A stretch of 64,000 nt of DNA from Nocardia araoensis NBRC 100135 (GTDB lineage Bacteria; Actinomycetota; Actinomycetes; Mycobacteriales; Mycobacteriaceae), in contig NZ_BAFR01000034.1 of NCBI RefSeq assembly GCF_000308435.1, positions 124,001-188,000 of the forward strand, given 5' to 3'. The position numbers were made by a program, and so were the translations under genes. Position 1 is the stretch's first letter. Each line of letters opens with the position of its first letter. A model generated the notes under the pieces. It saw only the letters and a list, made by a program, of their open reading frames with translations, was not told where the DNA came from and ran no database searches. This document shows positions 32,783 through 41,100 of the stretch, piece by piece.

Positions 32783-33383
32783 GCTACCCGCGAGCGGGAC
32801 GGCGCAGGGTCTGCGCGAGCGGAAGAAGGAACGGACCCGCCGGACGATTCGCCTCGAGGCTTTCCGGCTGTTCCGCGAGCAGGGCTACAACGAGACGACG
32901 ATCGAGCAGATCGCCGCGGCGGCCGATGTCTCGCCGAGCACCTTCTTCCGCTACTTCCCGACCAAGGAACAGCTGGTGCTCGCGGACGATCTCGATCCGG
33001 CGATGATCGAGGCGTTGCGGCGACAGCCGCGCGACATCGGGCCGATGGCGGCCTTCCGCAACGCGGTGCTGGAGGTCTTCGGCAAACTGGGCGCCGCCGA
33101 GCTGGCGTTCGAGCAGGAGCGGCAGGCGCTGCTCTATCACGTGCCGGAGCTGCGCTCGGCCATCGGTTTGGAGATCATCCGCAGCATCGACCTCATCGCG
33201 AGCCTGCTGGCCGATCATCTCGGCCGGCCCGCCGACGACTTCGAGGTGCGAGTGGCGGCGGGCGCGATGGCGGGCGCGGCTCTCGGCATGGCGACGATGA
33301 CGCCGTTGAACGTCGAGAACATCACCCGCACCTTGGATTTCCTGGATGCGGGCATGCCGCTGACGCCGCGGCGCGAGTGCTGA
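32772..33383 (+). CDS. TetR-family repressor, co-transcribed with the pump
   Basis: The frame encodes 203 residues from the ATG at 32772, which overlaps the transporter end. The DNA-binding domain reads RRTIRLEAFRLFREQGYNET then TIEQIAAAADVSPSTFFRYF and PTKEQLV. The C-terminal part (LELIRSIDLIASLL-like IGLEIIRSIDLIASLLADHL) is a typical actinobacterial acyl-TetR C-domain. It probably feeds back on the inverted repeat at 31226-31249. The stop is 15 nt from that of the convergent phhA gene. Confidence 0.88.
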   Translation: MSVELPASGTAQGLRERKKERTRRTIRLEAFRLFREQGYNETTIEQIAAAADVSPSTFFRYFPTKEQLVLADDLDPAMIEALRRQPRDIGPMAAFRNAVLEVFGKLGAAELAFEQERQALLYHVPELRSAIGLEIIRSIDLIASLLADHLGRPADDFEVRVAAGAMAGAALGMATMTPLNVENITRTLDFLDAGMPLTPRREC

Positions 33384-33398
33384 AGTCCGGCCGCACCA

Positions 33399-34295
33399 TT
33401 ACGCGCCCGCGGGGCTGGCGTGCCGTAAACGGTCGGGCGTGTCGTCGTCCATGGTCGCGAAGAAGCCGCCGATCACGTCCTCGATCTGGGCGATCGAGTC
33501 CGCGCAGTACAGAGTCGGCTGGTAGTGGGTGATGTCGTAGGTGGCGGTACCCATCCGGGCGATGTCCAGCGGGCGCAGCTCGGCGTGCCGGAACTCCTCG
33601 ATCTCGCCGTAGGACGACAGCAAGCCCGCGCCGTAGCAACGGATCTCGCCGTGCTCCCGGACGACGCCGAATTCCATCGAGAACCAGAAGACGTCGGCGA
33701 GGAATTTCAGCGCGTGGTCGGTGCTCAGCCGTGCGACCGCCGCGCCGACGGTCGCGTAGATCGCGGCGAAGCGCGGGCTGGCGATCTGGTTGGCGTGGCC
33801 GATGATCTCGTGGATCGCGTCCGGCTCCGGGGTGTACAGCGGCGCGGAATGATGCCGGATGTACTGGGTGGAGTGGAAGATCCGGTCGGCGAAGGAGCCG
33901 AAGAACTCCCGCAGCGGCACCAGTCCCGCGGCCGGTGCGTAGCGGAATCCGGTCAACGGGGCGAGTGCCGCGGACACTTCGTCCAGTTGCGGGATGTGAT
34001 CGGTGGGCAGCGACAGCGCCTCGGCGGCCGTCAGTATCTCCGCGCTGGCATAGGTGCGATGTTTGCGCGCCAGTTCGGCCGACACGATCCGCCACACCTG
34101 CTGCTCCTCGTCGGTGTAGGCGACGTGGGGTAGCGGCTTTCCCGGTGCGTAGTCCAGAGCCAGCGCGGCGATGGCATTGCGCCGGGCCCGATATTCCGGA
34201 TCGTGCACACCCGGGTGCTCATCGCTCAGGTGCACGGTCACGTCGCCGTCGCCGGTGCGGGTCACCGGCGAGTACAACTGCGCCTCGCTGAACAT
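33399..34295 (-). CDS. phhA: Phenylalanine 4-monooxygenase
   Basis: The frame encodes 298 residues from the ATG at 34295. It hydroxylates phenylalanine to tyrosine with tetrahydropterin and O2. The non-haem iron ligands are visible: two His in PEPDAIHEIIGHANQIASP and the Glu in LADVFWFSMEFGVVREHG. AYTDEEQQVWRIVSAELARK and TGFRYAPAAGLVPLREFF are typical of the bacterial aromatic amino acid hydroxylase core, here without an ACT regulatory domain. It lies alone on the minus strand, downstream of a strong terminator. Confidence 0.95.
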   Translation of the reverse strand: MFSEAQLYSPVTRTGDGDVTVHLSDEHPGVHDPEYRARRNAIAALALDYAPGKPLPHVAYTDEEQQVWRIVSAELARKHRTYASAEILTAAEALSLPTDHIPQLDEVSAALAPLTGFRYAPAAGLVPLREFFGSFADRIFHSTQYIRHHSAPLYTPEPDAIHEIIGHANQIASPRFAAIYATVGAAVARLSTDHALKFLADVFWFSMEFGVVREHGEIRCYGAGLLSSYGEIEEFRHAELRPLDIARMGTATYDITHYQPTLYCADSIAQIEDVIGGFFATMDDDTPDRLRHASPAGA

Positions 34296-34327
34296 GACTC
34301 GATGCAAGCACCGCCGGCGCCCGCCGA

Positions 34328-34373
34328 CAACAAAAGCCCGTCCAGCTGGGCAATCTGCCTAGCTGAACGGGCT
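34328..34373 (-). terminator. Rho-independent terminator after the DUF4396 gene
   Basis: On the minus strand AGCCCGTTCAGCT (34361-34373) pairs with AGCTGGACGGGCT (34335-34347) over 13 bp with one mismatch, loop 13 nt. It is followed by TTTTGTTG. It lies 51 nt after the DUF4396 stop and before the phhA start. Confidence 0.8.
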
Positions 34374-34423
34374 GAGATCGGGCCGCTGTGTCACCCGAAG
34401 GCGCGGATCGGGCGGCGTGCTGA

Positions 34424-34945
34424 TCAGTGCGCGCCGTGCAGTGAATGCACCACCGCGTGGCCTTTGCCGCGTCCGATCATCCATTTGTTGACCGGCGTGG
34501 TCAGCACGAAGGCCACCGCCAAGGAGAAGGCGAGGGTGGTCCAGAACAGGAGGGTGTCCAGGTGGGCGTCCATCGCTCCGGGAACGGCGAGGATCACGGC
34601 GTTGTCCACGATCTCCATCACGGTGATGGACACCGTGTCGGCGGCCAGCGCGGTGCCGATGGCGGCCGCCAGCGGCAGGCCCGCCCGCAGCACGCCGCGC
34701 ATGGTCAACGCGTAGCCGAACACGAACGCCAGCACGATGGCCAGCACCATGGTCGAGGCGTTGTTCCAGCCCAGCGCGGTGCCGATCACCATGCCGAGGA
34801 TTTCGCCGATGGCGCAGCCGGTGAGGCAGTGCAGCGTGGCCATGGCCGCCATCCGCCAGGTAGCGGGGGCATGGTGCCCACTGTGGTGTTCGGCGTGCGT
34901 GACGTGAGAGAGGTGTTCGCCCGACGGGTGGTGCCTGTGTTCCAT
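34424..34945 (-). CDS. DUF4396 membrane protein with His-rich N-terminus
   Basis: The frame encodes 173 residues. The first 27 residues hold nine His (EHRHHPSGEHLSHVTHAEHH) and look like a metal-binding tail. Four hydrophobic helices follow, including CLTGCAIGEILGMVIGTALG with two Cys and a Gly-rich turn, and FWTTLAFSLAVAFVLTTPVN. This matches the DUF4396 family, often near copper or heavy-metal genes; transport is suspected but unproven. A CsoR-like palindrome immediately upstream supports copper-responsive expression. Confidence 0.85.
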   Translation of the reverse strand: MEHRHHPSGEHLSHVTHAEHHSGHHAPATWRMAAMATLHCLTGCAIGEILGMVIGTALGWNNASTMVLAIVLAFVFGYALTMRGVLRAGLPLAAAIGTALAADTVSITVMEIVDNAVILAVPGAMDAHLDTLLFWTTLAFSLAVAFVLTTPVNKWMIGRGKGHAVVHSLHGAH

Positions 34946-34955
34946 GACTGGAACT

Positions 34956-34972
34956 ATACCCCCGTAGGGTAT
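34956..34972 (-). promoter_or_regulatory. CsoR-like copper-responsive operator
   Basis: The minus strand reads ATACCCTACGGGGGTAT, with ATACCC and GGGTAT arms around 5 nt. It closely resembles the GC-tract palindromes bound by CsoR/RicR copper sensors in actinobacteria. It ends 11 bp before the DUF4396 start. Confidence 0.7.
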
Positions 34973-35052
34973 CTACGCAAGGTGGAGTTGGCGATTTGCC
35001 GGACATGAGCGGGCGTCATGCCGCAAGATGGCGAAAGTATGAAGGAGGGCGC

Positions 35053-35247
35053 ATGAAATCCGTGCGGATCGATCTCGACCAGGACTTGCTCGCCGCGGCC
35101 GCCGCCATCATGGGCACGTCGACCAGCGACACCACCGTCAACGAGGCCTTGCGCCGGATCGTCGTGCACGAGCGCCAGCTGCACAATCTGCAGCGGCTCG
35201 CCGCGAAGGCGTTCGTGGGGTCGGACGTCGCGGTGGTGGACCGCTAG
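35053..35247 (+). CDS. VapB-type antitoxin, orphan
   Basis: The frame encodes 64 residues from the ATG at 35053, behind AAGGAGGG. KSVRIDLDQDLLAAAAAIMG forms the N-terminal strand and helix of a ribbon-helix-helix, and STSDTTVNEALRRIVVHERQ is the usual VapB/DUF2191 continuation. In complete modules a PIN-domain VapC follows directly. Here the next gene is on the other strand, so the antitoxin is alone. It may repress its own promoter or counter a toxin elsewhere. Confidence 0.82.
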   Translation: MKSVRIDLDQDLLAAAAAIMGTSTSDTTVNEALRRIVVHERQLHNLQRLAAKAFVGSDVAVVDR

Positions 35248-35254
35248 GCCCGGG

Positions 35255-35560
35255 CTATCTGGGAGAAGCGGGCCGTCGCTCGTCGAGAGCGCGCTGCCAG
35301 ACCTCGTCGAACTCCTCGGCGTCGATCTGGAGCGCGGTGAACTCGGTCTGCGCATTCAGCTCGTCCGGCGCCGGAACCGGGATCTGCCCGAGTTCGGTCG
35401 TGCCGGTGCCGCGGCCCGAATCGGCCCAGTCGCGGTGCCCGTCGCGGAACACCTCGATCTTGCGCACCTCGAAACCGTCGTCGCCGATCTCGCTGAACAG
35501 CTCGACCGGCTCGTCGTCGAAATCGTGGTGCCATTGCGCCTTCAGGTACCACATCGTCAT
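35255..35560 (-). CDS. DUF6881 family protein
   Basis: The frame encodes 101 residues from the ATG at 35560, with a second ATG two codons later. YLKAQWHHDFDDEPVELFSE, then GFEVRKIEVFRDGHRDWADS and the Glu-rich end with EEFDEVWQRALDERRP match the DUF6881 family, small actinobacterial proteins often near toxin/immunity loci. Its role is unknown; an immunity function is conceivable but unproven. Confidence 0.78.
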   Translation of the reverse strand: MTMWYLKAQWHHDFDDEPVELFSEIGDDGFEVRKIEVFRDGHRDWADSGRGTGTTELGQIPVPAPDELNAQTEFTALQIDAEEFDEVWQRALDERRPASPR

Positions 35561-35683
35561 CAGCTCCCCAGCTCGCGACCGACTCGGCTACCGAACCGCA
35601 CACCAGCCAGCATATGGGGTCGAACTGTCGGTGGCCCCTGGCAGAATCCCGGGCACTGTTGGCGTGACCGAGGGGTGGGAGTC

Positions 35684-36355
35684 ATGGCGGTCTCTCTTGT
35701 CGACGTGCCGGTGGAGCAGCGGCCGCGGGAGCGCTTGCTGGCGCTCGGGCCGCACGCGCTGAGCGACGCGGAGTTGCTGGCATTGCTGCTGCGGCAGGGC
35801 AGGCGCGGTGCGAGCGCGCTGGATCTGGCGGTGGAGTTGCTGGTCGAGCACGGCGGGCTCGCCGGGCTGGCGTCCGCGCGTCCGGAGGAGTTGTCGCGCC
35901 GGGCGGGCATCGGCGCGGCGAAGGCCGCCGCCGTCATCGCCGCCTTCCACCTCGGCGCGCGGGCGCGCGGCAGGCCGGACACATCGATCCGGCTCACCAA
36001 CCCCGCCGACGTGGCCGCCGCCGCCCTCCCGCTGTTCGCGGGCTGCCGGGTCGAGCGCCTGCTCGTGCTGGTCTGCGACGCGCAGAACCGCCTCCGCCAG
36101 AAGGTCTTCGTCGCCGAGGGCGCCGTCGACCAGGTCGCCGTCCCCGTCCGGGAGGTCCTGAACACCGTCCTGCGCCACGACGGCCGCGCCTTCGCCATCG
36201 TGCACAACCACCCCTCCGGCGACCCCACCCCCAGCCCCGACGACCGCCACACCACCACCCTGCTCACCGAAGCCGCCCACACCGTCGGCCTCCGCTTCCT
36301 CGACCACGTGGTGATCGCGGGGGAGAAGTGGACGAGCGCACCGAAGTTCGCTTGA
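35684..36355 (+). CDS. radC: RadC family JAB/MPN-domain protein
   Basis: The frame encodes 223 residues from the ATG at 35684. The N-terminal UPF0758 part has RPRERLLALGPHALSDAELL and a helix-hairpin-helix (SRRAGIGAAKAAAVIAAF). The JAMM metal motif follows: VPVREVLNTVLR with Glu, and FAIVHNHPSGDPTPSPDD with His-x-His and Asp. Despite the name, a direct recombination-repair role for RadC proteins is not established; a metal-dependent hydrolase activity is likely from the motif. Confidence 0.93.
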   Translation: MAVSLVDVPVEQRPRERLLALGPHALSDAELLALLLRQGRRGASALDLAVELLVEHGGLAGLASARPEELSRRAGIGAAKAAAVIAAFHLGARARGRPDTSIRLTNPADVAAAALPLFAGCRVERLLVLVCDAQNRLRQKVFVAEGAVDQVAVPVREVLNTVLRHDGRAFAIVHNHPSGDPTPSPDDRHTTTLLTEAAHTVGLRFLDHVVIAGEKWTSAPKFA

Positions 36356-36393
36356 CCTTCGCACTGTGTCAAGGCCTTCACTGGCTGTCGGAG

Positions 36394-37080
36394 GTGGTTC
36401 CCATCAATTCGACACACAAGAATCCACAGCACGCCCGGCTGCTCGACGCATTGGCGGCGGGGAGTTCGTCGACGCGGCTCGAGGCGGCACTGGCAGCGGG
36501 CACTCATCCCGATCCCGGGTTCATCGATGCGCTGGTGGAGCGGTGCGCGATCGAACCGGACTTCTTCGTGCGGGACATGCTCACGTGGGCGCTGACTCGG
36601 CTCCCGGCGGAGCTCACGGTGCCGAAGCTGCTCACGGAGGTTCGTTCCGAGCGGGCGCAGGCCCGGAGCCAAGCGTTGCACACGCTGTCCAAGATCGGCG
36701 ATCCGAGCGCGTGGTCGGCGATCACGCGCTCATTGCTGCACGACGCCGACGATGAAGTCGCGCGAAGTGCCTGGCGTGCCGCCGTCGTTCTCGTGCCCGA
36801 CGAAGCGAAAGAATGGCTGGGTGTGGAACTGGCCAGGCAATTCGGCCGGGGAGACCGGGAGGTACGGTTGAGTTTGAGCCGCGCTCTCGTCGCGCTCGGT
36901 GAGGTGATCGAGCCGGTCCTCCGGACGGCGATGGCAAGTTCCGACCCGACGGTGCGGGCGCACGCGCGCGCGACGGAGCGGCTCCTGCGCGACCCGGATG
37001 CCGGATTCGACCTCGCCGTCGACGCGGCGAGACGGGTCGTCGCGCTCGGTCCGGACCAGGAGGAGACAACTGCGTGCTGA
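36394..37080 (+). CDS. HEAT-repeat protein
   Basis: The frame encodes 228 residues from a GTG at 36394 (VVPINSTHKNPQHARLL). A GTG at 36328 with a better-spaced GGGGGAG would add 22 residues and overlap radC. The sequence is a chain of paired helices, for example FFVRDMLTWALTRLPAELTV, ARSQALHTLSKIGDPSAWSA and EVRLSLSRALVALGEVIEPV, which are HEAT/PBS-lyase-like repeats used for protein binding. It overlaps by 7 nt a MerR-HEAT fusion gene. The pair may form a scaffold-regulator complex. Confidence 0.75.
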   Translation: MVPINSTHKNPQHARLLDALAAGSSSTRLEAALAAGTHPDPGFIDALVERCAIEPDFFVRDMLTWALTRLPAELTVPKLLTEVRSERAQARSQALHTLSKIGDPSAWSAITRSLLHDADDEVARSAWRAAVVLVPDEAKEWLGVELARQFGRGDREVRLSLSRALVALGEVIEPVLRTAMASSDPTVRAHARATERLLRDPDAGFDLAVDAARRVVALGPDQEETTAC

Positions 37081-38102
37081 TCGGTGAGGTGGCGCGCCGC
37101 TCCGGTGTGAGCGCCCGCATGCTCCGGCACTACGACTCGCTCGGGCTGGTGCGACCGACCGGCCGCACCGTGGGTGGCTACCGGGAATACTCCCCGGAGG
37201 ACATCCGGCGCATCTTCCACGTGGAGGGCCTGCGCTCCCTGGGGCTGTCACTGAGCCAGATCGGACGCGCTCTCGATGATGCCGGATTCACCCCGTCCAC
37301 GCTGGTCGGCGACCTCATCCGGAAGACCGAAGAACGACTGAACCGGGAGCGAGAACTCCTGGAGCGGCTGCGTACGGTGGATTCGGCCGAGCCCTCTGGT
37401 TGGCAAGATGTCCTGCGTATCGTCGAACTGCTGCACGGACTCGGTTCGCAGAGCCCCGCCCGGCGGCAGCAGGCCGTCCTGGCCCCGGCCGAGGACGTTG
37501 CGGTGCCGGCCGAGCTGCTGGCCGAGGCAGTGCTCACCGAATCCGATCCGTATGTGGCCGGGGCTTTGCGGTGGGCACTCGCGCGGTCCGGCGGTGACGG
37601 CGTGGCGAGCGTGGCATCCGGCCTGGGCTCCGAGGACGTCGACGTCCGGCGGCGCGCGGTCCTCGCGCTCGCCGAGTTGCCGGGCGACGAGGCGACCGCG
37701 GTGCTCACGGACGCGCTCGAGGACCCGGACACGACGGTCCGCAGACACGCTGCTCTCGCCCTGGGTGGGCGCGGCGTGACCCGGGCCGTGCCCGCGCTTG
37801 TCGACACGGTGGTCGAAGGCCCGAACGACGTCGAGGCGGCCGAACTCTTGGGAACGCTGGCGCAGGACGCGGAGTGGGCGGATCGGATCATCAGTGCGCT
37901 GGTCGAACAGCTCACCGCAGATGCGGCGGACTCGGCGGTGCGAATCCGACTGACCCAGGCGCTCGCTGAAATGCCGGGGACCATCGCGCTGGATGCCCTG
38001 CGGCACCTGTCCTGCGATGAGGATCGCACCGTGGCGGCCATAGCCTCGGCCCTCGTGGAAACGCTCGTAGAACGACCGGGCGAGGAGCCGGGGCAACCCT
38101 GA
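37074..38102 (+). CDS. MerR-family regulator fused to HEAT repeats
   Basis: The frame encodes 342 residues from a GTG at 37074. The first 70 residues are a MerR winged helix: LIGEVARRSGVSARMLRHYD, then SLGLVRPTGRTVGGYREYSP and LGLSLSQIGRAL. A coiled-coil helix (RKTEERLNRERELLERLRTV) is followed by HEAT repeats from about residue 130 (VAGALRWALARSGGDGVASV, VRRRAVLALAELPGDEATAV, VRRHAALALGGRGVTRAVPA). Most MerR proteins carry a short effector domain instead. It overlaps the HEAT gene upstream, and its stop is 6 nt from that of the giant convergent gene. Confidence 0.85.
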   Translation: MLIGEVARRSGVSARMLRHYDSLGLVRPTGRTVGGYREYSPEDIRRIFHVEGLRSLGLSLSQIGRALDDAGFTPSTLVGDLIRKTEERLNRERELLERLRTVDSAEPSGWQDVLRIVELLHGLGSQSPARRQQAVLAPAEDVAVPAELLAEAVLTESDPYVAGALRWALARSGGDGVASVASGLGSEDVDVRRRAVLALAELPGDEATAVLTDALEDPDTTVRRHAALALGGRGVTRAVPALVDTVVEGPNDVEAAELLGTLAQDAEWADRIISALVEQLTADAADSAVRIRLTQALAEMPGTIALDALRHLSCDEDRTVAAIASALVETLVERPGEEPGQP

Positions 38103-38108
38103 CCGATC

Positions 38109-41100
38109 TCACGGCGTGGTGTGGCCGATCCAGTGGAATCCCTTCAAGAAGTCGGCCGCGTGCATTCCTCTCGGCAGGTGGCGGTCGATTTCGGCGAGGG
38201 TGGGGTAGCGGTCGTTCGGTGCGGCGTCGTTCGGTGGGGAATCCAGTTCGTCGAGGAGTTGTCGCAACTCCCGGGTGATCACAGCGTCCGGTTCCAGGGC
38301 GAGATCCGCACGGATGCGGCTGCTCAGCGCCCGCATGCCTGCGGCGAGATGGTCGGGATCGGTGACGCCGTTCCAGTCGAGGTCGTGCCTGATCGCGGCG
38401 CGAGCCCCGCGGCGGCCGTGCACCGTGAAGGTCACATCTTCCACCTCGGACCGGCGGAGGTAAGCGCGGAGTGGGGAGACAACCTGGTCACCCGCTCTGG
38501 TGTTGGCTTGCCACGGTTCTATCCACAGCTTGTCGAATCGTGCGGTGAGCCGGCCCTTTTCGTCGAACTCGATGGAGAGATCCAGATCGCCCGCCTCGGA
38601 AGGATTCTCGCCACGGCTGACGAACACGCCGCGGATTCGTATTCCGGAGATGGACTCGTCGTCGGTGCGCAGATAGTCGACACGGGTCAGCCGGAGCTCG
38701 AGCTCGAGGCCGTACGCCCGTTGCAGGCCGGCCAATCTCGGTAGCAACTCGCTTTCGGCGGGGGGTTCGGCGAGCAGATCCGGTATGGCCGGCACCTCCG
38801 ACAGATTCGGGTCCGGTGCGACGGTGGTCCGCCGAGTCGAGTGCGTCGTGGTGTCGAGACCCGTGCTGGGCAGGTCGGGGCGGGGCCTGCTCGGGTCGGC
38901 GGCATGCAGCATGAGGTCGCGGACCTGCTGATAGGTCAGTCGCGTCCCCCGTGACGGCCACTGCCCGGTCGTCTCGGCGTAGCTCCACAGGGCGAGGTAG
39001 TCGGAGTAGAAGCGACGTGTCAGGGGGCCGGCTGTGGTGGGGTCGACGCTGATCTTGTGCACGAAGTATCGGGAGTCGGTGTACAGCGAGTCGAGGGCGG
39101 CCATGGCGCGCAGCCGCCGGAACTCGAGAACACCGGATTCACCGTGCTGGTCGCGAATTTCGTCCTCGACCATGATCGTCACCCGGCCCAGGGCTTCCGG
39201 CGGCCATGAGTTCCAGAAGATGGTGACGTAGTCCCACAACCGGTGCCGGACGCCGGTGAGATTCCAGTTGTCGAGGCGTACTTCGCCGTCGGGCCGGACC
39301 CACAGGTTGCGGAAGGTGGCGTTGCCGTGGCTCAGCCCGGCCGTCCAGGTGGTGTCGCCCGGCACCCAGATCTCGTGCGGCAGCGGTACTCGCATCCAGT
39401 GCAGGAACGGATGAGATTGTTCCTGCTTGATCCGCTGCATGCTCAGGTACAGCTGTTCCTGGTCGGCTACGGTGCGGACCGACAGATCGTCGGGCAGCTC
39501 GACCGCCTGCAACCGCCGCAACTGCCGGAGCAGGGCGCGCAAAGTCCGTGGCCAGTCCTGGTCACCGGTCGTGGGGACGCGGCCGGGGCCCATTTCGCGG
39601 AACGAGTAGTCGTCGGAGTGGGCCATCGTCGTCGGCACGTCGACACCTGCCTGCCGGGCCAGATCTTCCGCGCGTTCGTCGTCCAGGGCGACCTGGTCGA
39701 CGAGCCGGTCTCCGGCGAGCAGTTTCGGATGCGTGGGATTGGCGGCCAGATCCTTGTCTCCAGGCTTGGCGACGATGCGCCGCACCTTCACCGGCTTTCC
39801 GCCGCCGTCGGTGACGCACCAGACCTCCGTGTAATGGCCGGCGACATCGGGGGAATTCGTCACGACGGTGATCAGCATGCGGGCCGCATCGTCGAGCTGC
39901 AAGCCGCCGTCGGGGACCGGTTCGGCGATGTCGAGCAGGTAATCGGTGCCCTGCGGGCGGCGTAGGGCAGGGCGGAATGTGATCGGGGTGGTCGGCAGCG
40001 CCGGATCGGTGAGGTCCTTGGACGCCCATCGCCGGGCGAACCACGCGCTCGGCCCGGCCTGCCCGCCGGGCTCGGCGACCCAGCTGTACCCGCACCGCGC
40101 CGCTCGGACGCCGTCTTTGCGCGAAACCTCGACCTCGACCGCATCGGCGCCCATCCGCCGGGCCAGGTCTTCGGCCGGTCCGAGGAGGTACGGGCCGCCG
40201 TAGTCGGCGGCGAGGCGATCGAGGTCGGCGCCGATCGGTTCCGGACGTGCGGTGACTCGTCCGTGCTCGTCGAGGTCGAAACGCACGGCGATTTCGCCGT
40301 ATTCGCGGGTGCCGTCCATCAGCACGGTGCGCAGCCGAATGCGTCTCACCACGCCCGGGTCGGCGTCATCGAGTGGCTCGTATTCCGCCGCGAGAGCTTC
40401 CAGCCTGGCAGGTCCGTCGGCACACCGCAGGGTGGCGACGGCTTCGGACAGGCCGGCCTCCGCTGCGGCGCTGTCGTGCCCGATCGTGCCCCGCAGCAGC
40501 AACTCGCGCACCGACAGCCGCGGCAGCCAGGACGTGTCCGGATTCGTCGCCTGGATAGCCGGTGCGACGGCCGCCGATCGGTCGGCAGCCGAATCCGTCG
40601 CCGTCAGGTGGTTTTCGCGTTGCCGTACGAATTGGCGAGACCATCGCTGCAAGAGGCTACGCACCTGGGCCTCATCCGGTGCCCGTCGACCCGCGGCCGC
40701 GAACACGACCTTCAGGTTGCGGTGCAACGCATCCGTCGCGTCGGCGAGGAAACTCGGGTCGCGGGCGATCAGCAGCGGCAACCGGAAGCTGTCTCCGGCA
40801 ACGGATTTCCATGCTTCCAGCACCCGATATCGGTCGAAGTCCGCAGCAGCGTCCGCGCCGTGGTCGCGCCGCAGTCGCGCCCGGCACCAGTTCATGACCT
40901 TGCTCCGGACGGTGGGGGTAGGCCACGGGTTCCTTGTCGCGAACGCCACGTAATCCCACACCGGCGATCCCGGCTGGGTCAGTTCCAGGTCGAGCAGCCC
41001 GGCCCCGTCGGGGCCCAGCTTCATATTGAGGAAGGTCGGATCGCCGTGCAGTACACCGAGCTGGATATCGTCGTCCGTTGCGGGCCGGACAGCGAAGATC

